64,000 nucleotides of DNA, from contig KB445796.1 of assembly GCA_000320605.2 (NCBI GenBank), forward strand, positions 628,374-692,373, in the 5' to 3' direction. The position numbers were made by a program, and so were the translations under genes. Source of the stretch: Gelatoporia subvermispora B (Eukaryota; Basidiomycota; Agaricomycetes; Polyporales; Gelatoporiaceae). The notes beneath the pieces were generated by a model. The model did not search any database and was not told the DNA's origin. It saw only the letters and a program-made list of their open reading frames with translations. Shown here one piece after another: positions 59,231 through 64,000 of the stretch. Numbering within the stretch: position 1 is the stretch's first letter; each line of letters begins with the position of its first letter.

Positions 59231-59834
59231 GGTTGTTTGTAGTGTTTTCGCGGACAAGAAGATTCACAAGACTCACTACTAATCATAGTGGGAACTTCGC
59301 ACCTCGTGTGATGCTGCGCAAGCACGGCAGAGCTTACTGCAACTATCTCTTAGATTATACTAGCAATGGCGCCCGTGGACATCACGGGCCCAGGCAGTAG
59401 TTCCGGCATATGCTAAGGGCTGGCAACATGCACCCCTGCCACTTAGACTTCTCATGTCCAATTGTAAATAGTAAACTTAATTTATTTGAGCTGGGATACC
59501 ACAATACACATAAACCCCAGCCAAAAGTGAATGCTATCTGGTACACTCCCTTCCTTTCCCATCCCACTATTCCCACATGTTTGTAGTTCATCCCGTCTCA
59601 TTCATCCCACCGACCCCTATCATTACTCATAGTTTAGAATATATTTCTTGAACAATTTCTCGATTTCTTGTGGGCGTCAAATTAACTTGACAGCTGTCAA
59701 TAGCTTTCTTGGTACAAGAGCCCAAGCTGCCCAACTTGGCAGCTCATTTGACTTAAGTTAAGTCAGTCCCTTCCAGCCCAATGACTTCTTCGCAGCACAT
59801 CGTTTCCCTCTCCCTCTCTTAACCACTATGCACT
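59231..59834. other. Stretch before the Plavaka pseudogene
   Basis: AT-rich, no gene. It may contain the 5' end of the Plavaka-type transposon; its boundary was not found. Confidence 0.4.
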
Positions 59835-62800
59835 ATGCCTTCCACTGCGTGCATCCACAAAGACCATGACGGGACCAAACACTACTACTGCGATTGTCCC
59901 GCATACTGTCATGGGTGTCTTCAAGAAGTTAGCAAATCTGGTTACTACAATCACAGACCCTCTCAAGAGTCGCTCAACAAGTTGCTCTCATTATATCTGC
60001 TCCTACTGTACAGCTAATTGCATCTTCGTGCAGATGCTAACCTATCCCAGTTTACCCCTGGACTGTCTTCCGCGTCTATACCAGGCCCATTCTCCACACC
60101 CCCGAGCAAGCACGCTCAAGTAGATGACCTGAGCGCAACATTGCATCTGCACGAGACACCCACAACTCTCAATCCGACATCTTTACCCAACGCATACAAT
60201 TCACCTTTCCTTGATGTGGACAGCCCCTCACTATCTCTCATTGACCTGCACGCACACCTCAATTTGACTACAATCACCTCAGATCTAGACCAGAACACCT
60301 ACTCAAGCACTGCACCTCTCAGGGGGGATCTCTGGGACCAAATCCCTGATCTATTTGTCGACCCTGATGTTGACTACCAGCTTGATAAGGATCCTGACAA
60401 ACTAATCACAGAGAACATCGGCGCTCCAATAGCCATTCACATTGCTGACCTCAAACTCACGCAGCAATTCATCAAGGCCCTCCAGAACGCCACTCTGGAC
60501 AATGATTGCCTTGATGCACACACTCTTGAGCACCTGCACAATTTTCTGTGTCCCCGTTTCACTTTTGACAAGGACCATATCTTCTGTCTCTCGCTGGATA
60601 TTTATCTTATCAACAGCGGGACTGTCGACAGTTACAAGGCGACTCGTGACGTGTTCAGACGCTGCTCACCAAATTATAACATGCTATCTTACGAGCAGAT
60701 CAAACGATGACTTGCCGACATGACTGGTATCGCCCCTGTCAAGCACGACATGTGCATTAACAGTTGTGTCGCGTTCACGGGCCCCTTTAAGAATCTTGAG
60801 GCATGCTCTCTATGCCAACAGCCCTACTACAAGCCTGCTTCCCATAAACTGGGCATTCGCACTCCTCCCCACAATTTTCTACTATGCCTCTTAGCCCGCA
60901 GCTCCAGGCTTTATATTGCTGACCCGAAGGCGTGAATGCCATGTGATATCAACAGTGCACCACAGCAGACCTCCTCAGGCAGTTTATAGCTGCTCCTGCG
61001 CCTATTCCCATCTATGACAACTTCATCCATGGCTCTGACTATCTGGAGGCTGTTCAACGTGGCGACATCCAGGACAACAATATCTGTCTCATGTTCTCTT
61101 TAATGGTGCCCAATTGTATGCCAGCAAGCAATCTGATTGCTAGATTTACATATGGGTCCTTCTTAACCTGCCCCCTGACCTACGATACAAAAAAAAGTAC
61201 GTCATTCCCGGCAGTGTCATACCCGGGCCCAACAAACCCAAAAACGTGGACTTGTTCTTGTTCCCCGGGCTGTACCATCTGAGTGCACTCATGCACGAGG
61301 GTTTGACTATCTGGGATGCTGCGAACAACTGCAAGTATTGCACATACATGTATCTTGTCTTTGTGACAGCCGATTGTGAGGGAATGACCTACCTGAACAG
61401 CCTAGTCCTACATCGAGGTGCGCCTATCTTCACTTATCGACCAAGTCATTCTTATTCAATCTCATCAATCCCAAACAAGAATGGTTGTTACGTCTATTAC
61501 CTCATTGTCAGTCGCAACAAACCCTGGACTGGTCAACATTATCCCGCCTGCAAGCAGCCCCGCAATAGCAATGCACGTAGCGCGAATCACCCCGACTTCA
61601 ACCTCAATGAACCTCTTGACCACAAAGAGGCCACAGCAAGATATAGATACAAATTGAAGCAACTCATGTGCTTGCGCACCCAAACAGAATACAAGAAGAA
61701 CCCATTAGAGACTAGCATTGCGAAACCGAGCATTTTCAGCGGTCTGCCGTCTGGTTGCCATCTTGGCATTCCCAGGATGTTTCTAGCGGACATCATACAC
61801 TTGGTGTCCCACAATTTACCAGAACTGCTAATACCTCTGTGGTGTGACACCCTAAGCTGCGACAGCGAAGCAAACAACAAGAGCATGTGGGACTGGGCTG
61901 TTCTTGTGGGCGAGATATGGAAGCAGCATGGTGCGGCAGTCACAGCGACTTTACTGCACCTTCCTGGCTCCTTTGATCGTTCTTCACGCAACCCCGTAGA
62001 GAAGATCAATAGTGGCTACAACGCCTGGGTCCGGCACTCTTGTACGGCATATTGCCAGACAAGTACTGGAGTCACTTCTGCAAACTTGTGCAGGGTGTCC
62101 GCCTGATGCATCAGTGCCACATCCATGCTGAGGATCTCCGAGGGGCGCACGAGCTTCTGCTGGATTGGGCAGAAGGGTACGAGGATCTCTACTATGACTA
62201 TCAGATCAAGCATGTCCATTTTGTACACCAAAGTGTTCACGTCACCGTACACATGGCCAGCAAGACGGTCCGTCTCAGGCCCTATGCCATATTCTCCTAA
62301 TGGCCAATGGAGAGAACTCTAGGCAACCTCGGCCAAGAGCTCTGAATGCACTTGGATCCCTATGCTAATGTCACAGAACACTCTGTCCGACGGTGTCAAG
62401 GCAATGCCATCAAGGCTATTGTTCCTGAGCTTAATCCTGATACTGGACCTGTAAATGCACAATTGTCCATGCCCGTAGGTAATGGCTTCATTCTCAAATA
62501 CCCACGCACCAAATACATGATGCACATGTTGCCCAAGGAGGCAGACACTCTTCTAGCCTATCTAGATGCTTTACTGGACATGCAAGTGAGTGACAGCTGG
62601 TGGCACAAAACCAAGGTAGGCAAATGGGCTTGCATGCAGCTACCAAACGGGCAAATTGCTCGTGCGGCATAGAAGGAAAAGACCCGATCATCACACAAGC
62701 TTCATTGCTCATGCAATGTGCAGGTAGGCAATTATCATGCATGCCTACACTTCGTGACCGCCAATCTCACAATGTTCAGTTTGCCTTGCAGGGTCGCGTG

Positions 62801-63187
62801 TCATATGGTGAAGTTCAGTACCACTTTCACATCAAATTTCCTGACAACATTTGCGCATTCACGATGGTCTCATGCTATTCACCACCTGATAAAGAATTTT
62901 GGGCCTGCTCCTTGCACACTGTCTGGTCTTGTACATACCAGGGCCAGGACACTCTCACCGTCATCCCTATACAAGACATTCACACCGTTATCAGCATGAT
63001 CCCACACATTGCACTGCTCGATAAAGACACACACAATTTATTTGGGCGACTATATGTATGCGACAAGATAGGGCTAGAAATACAGGCAATTGGGGGCTTT
63101 CAAGAAGCAGATGATGAGGAGAATATGCTACAAGAGGAACAGGATAATAATGAGAGAGACGACAGGGACAGTGACGGCGAGGCATGA
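59835..63187 (+). pseudogene. Plavaka-type (tnp2-like) DNA transposase, inactivated
   Basis: Remains of a cut-and-paste transposase common in Agaricomycetes. In order: a Cys-rich start 'CDCPAYCHGCLQEVSKSGYY' (59,871), an Asp-rich leader (60,018-60,700), 'SYKATRDVFRRCSPNYNMLS' and 'HDMCINSCVAFTGPFKNLEA' (60,640-60,800), 'YDNFIHGSDYLEAVQRGDIQ' (61,015), 'PNKPKNVDLFLFPGLYHLSA' (61,225-61,295), 'HEGLTIWDAA', 'GSFDRSSRNPVEKINSGYNA' (61,965-62,025), 'YGILPDKYWSHFCKLVQGVR' (62,043), 'LGNLGQEL' and an acidic C-terminus ending at 63,187. The frame is broken by at least six stops and several frameshifts. Stops at 60,708, 60,944, 61,141, 62,298 and 62,343 fit C-to-T or G-to-A changes of CGA, TGG or CAA codons. 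Gene order within the protein is intact, so this is one decayed copy rather than a mosaic. Confidence 0.85.
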
Positions 63188-63417
63188 CTGAGGTATTGAT
63201 GGTCTTGTATTGTAGCTTTAGCAATTGATGTGTTGCAGCTGCTAATCAAGTAGAGTGATATGGCATGATTTCAAAGGCATTATAACACAATGAAGACACT
63301 CACGAGAACATCACCAATGTGTATCTCCATCTCGTCAGCACATGAGGTAGGCACCGGTAAGGAACATCTGCTTGCATTGCTCCCCCCGTTGCTAACCGAT
63401 GCTTACTCGGCAGCTGT
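63188..63417. other. Spacer between the Plavaka pseudogene and the chromodomain fragment
   Basis: No gene is supported. Confidence 0.4.
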
Positions 63418-64000
63418 GTGCTTGTTACCGACCTGCAGTACCTCATTGTCTTGCTGCACCATGTCTTGCTTCGCAGGCAGTGGCTCCTGTGCAATGACAA
63501 TGTGGTGCTATACCGCGAGCTCCGGGGTGCTAACACCTTCCTGAGCTGTCATTGTCTCATGCATTGTCTCGCCCTCAAGCAGCGCCTCGAGCAATCCATT
63601 GATGACAATATCTGTATGCATCTAGACATCAGGCAGATTGTCGCCAACATGTTCCTGCACCACAATCACATCCGCATCAAGCGCGTCGCGCTATCTGTGG
63701 GCATTGATATCTGTGCAGACAGCATGGGCCTGCTGGATGGCATTTGTGTGATTCCTCGTGAGCCGGCTCAGTACCGAGAGGAGCCTTTGGCCAATCTCAC
63801 GGTAGAGAGCCGCCCGGTGCTTCTGGACCTCTGCCAATTCGATTTGTATGCATCTGAAGAATATGAGGTTGATAAAGTGGTCACTTGGAAACGAGCTCAA
63901 GATGGCACTATTCAATACCTTGTTCGATGAAAAGGTTTTGGCCTAGAGGAAAACTCATGGCAGAATGCCCGGGACCTCTGAAACGCCCACGAGCTACTTC
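63418..64000 (+). pseudogene. Chromodomain-coding fragment, probably from a chromovirus-type retroelement
   Basis: A frame open from 63,418 ends at the TGA at 63,928-63,930, but reading through gives a chromodomain: 'EYEVDKVVTWKRAQDGTIQY' then 'LVR*KGFGLEENSWQNARDL' and '*NAHELL' at the window edge. The first stop stands where the family has Trp (TGG to TGA), and the second where Arg or Lys is usual. Chromodomains with this 'YLVRWKGFG.EENSW' form are typical of the integrase C-terminus of Ty3/gypsy chromoviruses. The preceding about 140 residues do not show a recognisable integrase, so the source element is uncertain. Confidence 0.6.

Noticed and set aside
58097..59350. Similarity between about 58,100-58,150 and 59,300-59,350 as flanking repeats of the 0.9-kb element
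   Set aside because: The match is weak (about two thirds) and lies at unequal distances from the element's ends.

Overview
This window is genomic DNA from a basidiomycete fungus, most likely an Agaricomycete of the polypore type. The evidence is short (about 45-75 nt) GT-AG introns in almost every gene, lineage-typical families (DUF6533, DUF6589, Goodbye-NACHT-ankyrin, Plavaka transposons) and a polypore-like mix of mobile elements. No telomeric repeat, CRISPR array or bacterial operon is present. Exon borders were placed by eye from splice signals and protein continuity.

Left half (1-31,000): a repeat-rich accessory region. Five plus-strand DUF6533 membrane-protein genes (A, cut by the window edge; B, C, D, E) alternate with minus-strand pieces of an unrecognised membrane-protein family, called here family X, and with two truncated inverted copies of the 3' half of a class II histone deacetylase. 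The intact deacetylase (HDA1/Clr3 type with Arb2 domain) lies at 25,099-27,952. The region looks like repeated segmental duplication of one unit (DUF6533 gene, HDA1 3' part, family X). One family X copy is split by a module of about 6.4-7.5 kb carrying a RecQ-like helicase and a divergently transcribed DUF6589 gene. 64-bp repeats flank this module, and a secondary inversion sits beside it. It is the best candidate for a poorly described mobile system. Small non-autonomous elements with terminal inverted repeats lie at 17,248, 23,464 and 31,249.

Middle (31,800-50,050): a large SUV39/Clr4-type H3K9 methyltransferase gene, a tail-to-tail hypothetical gene, RPS18, a STAND immune-type receptor (Goodbye-NACHT-13 ankyrin repeats) and alanyl-tRNA synthetase with an upstream in-frame start that adds a mitochondrial presequence. 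The deacetylase and the methyltransferase, two heterochromatin enzymes, are only about 4 kb apart.

Right part (50,050-64,000): a CLIP-170-family microtubule plus-end protein, mitochondrial ribosomal protein bL34m and a CLASP-family protein lie next to one another. Then come an element of about 0.9 kb with inverted termini, a dead Plavaka-type transposase whose stop codons are all explicable by C-to-T changes, and a chromodomain-coding fragment running off the window edge.
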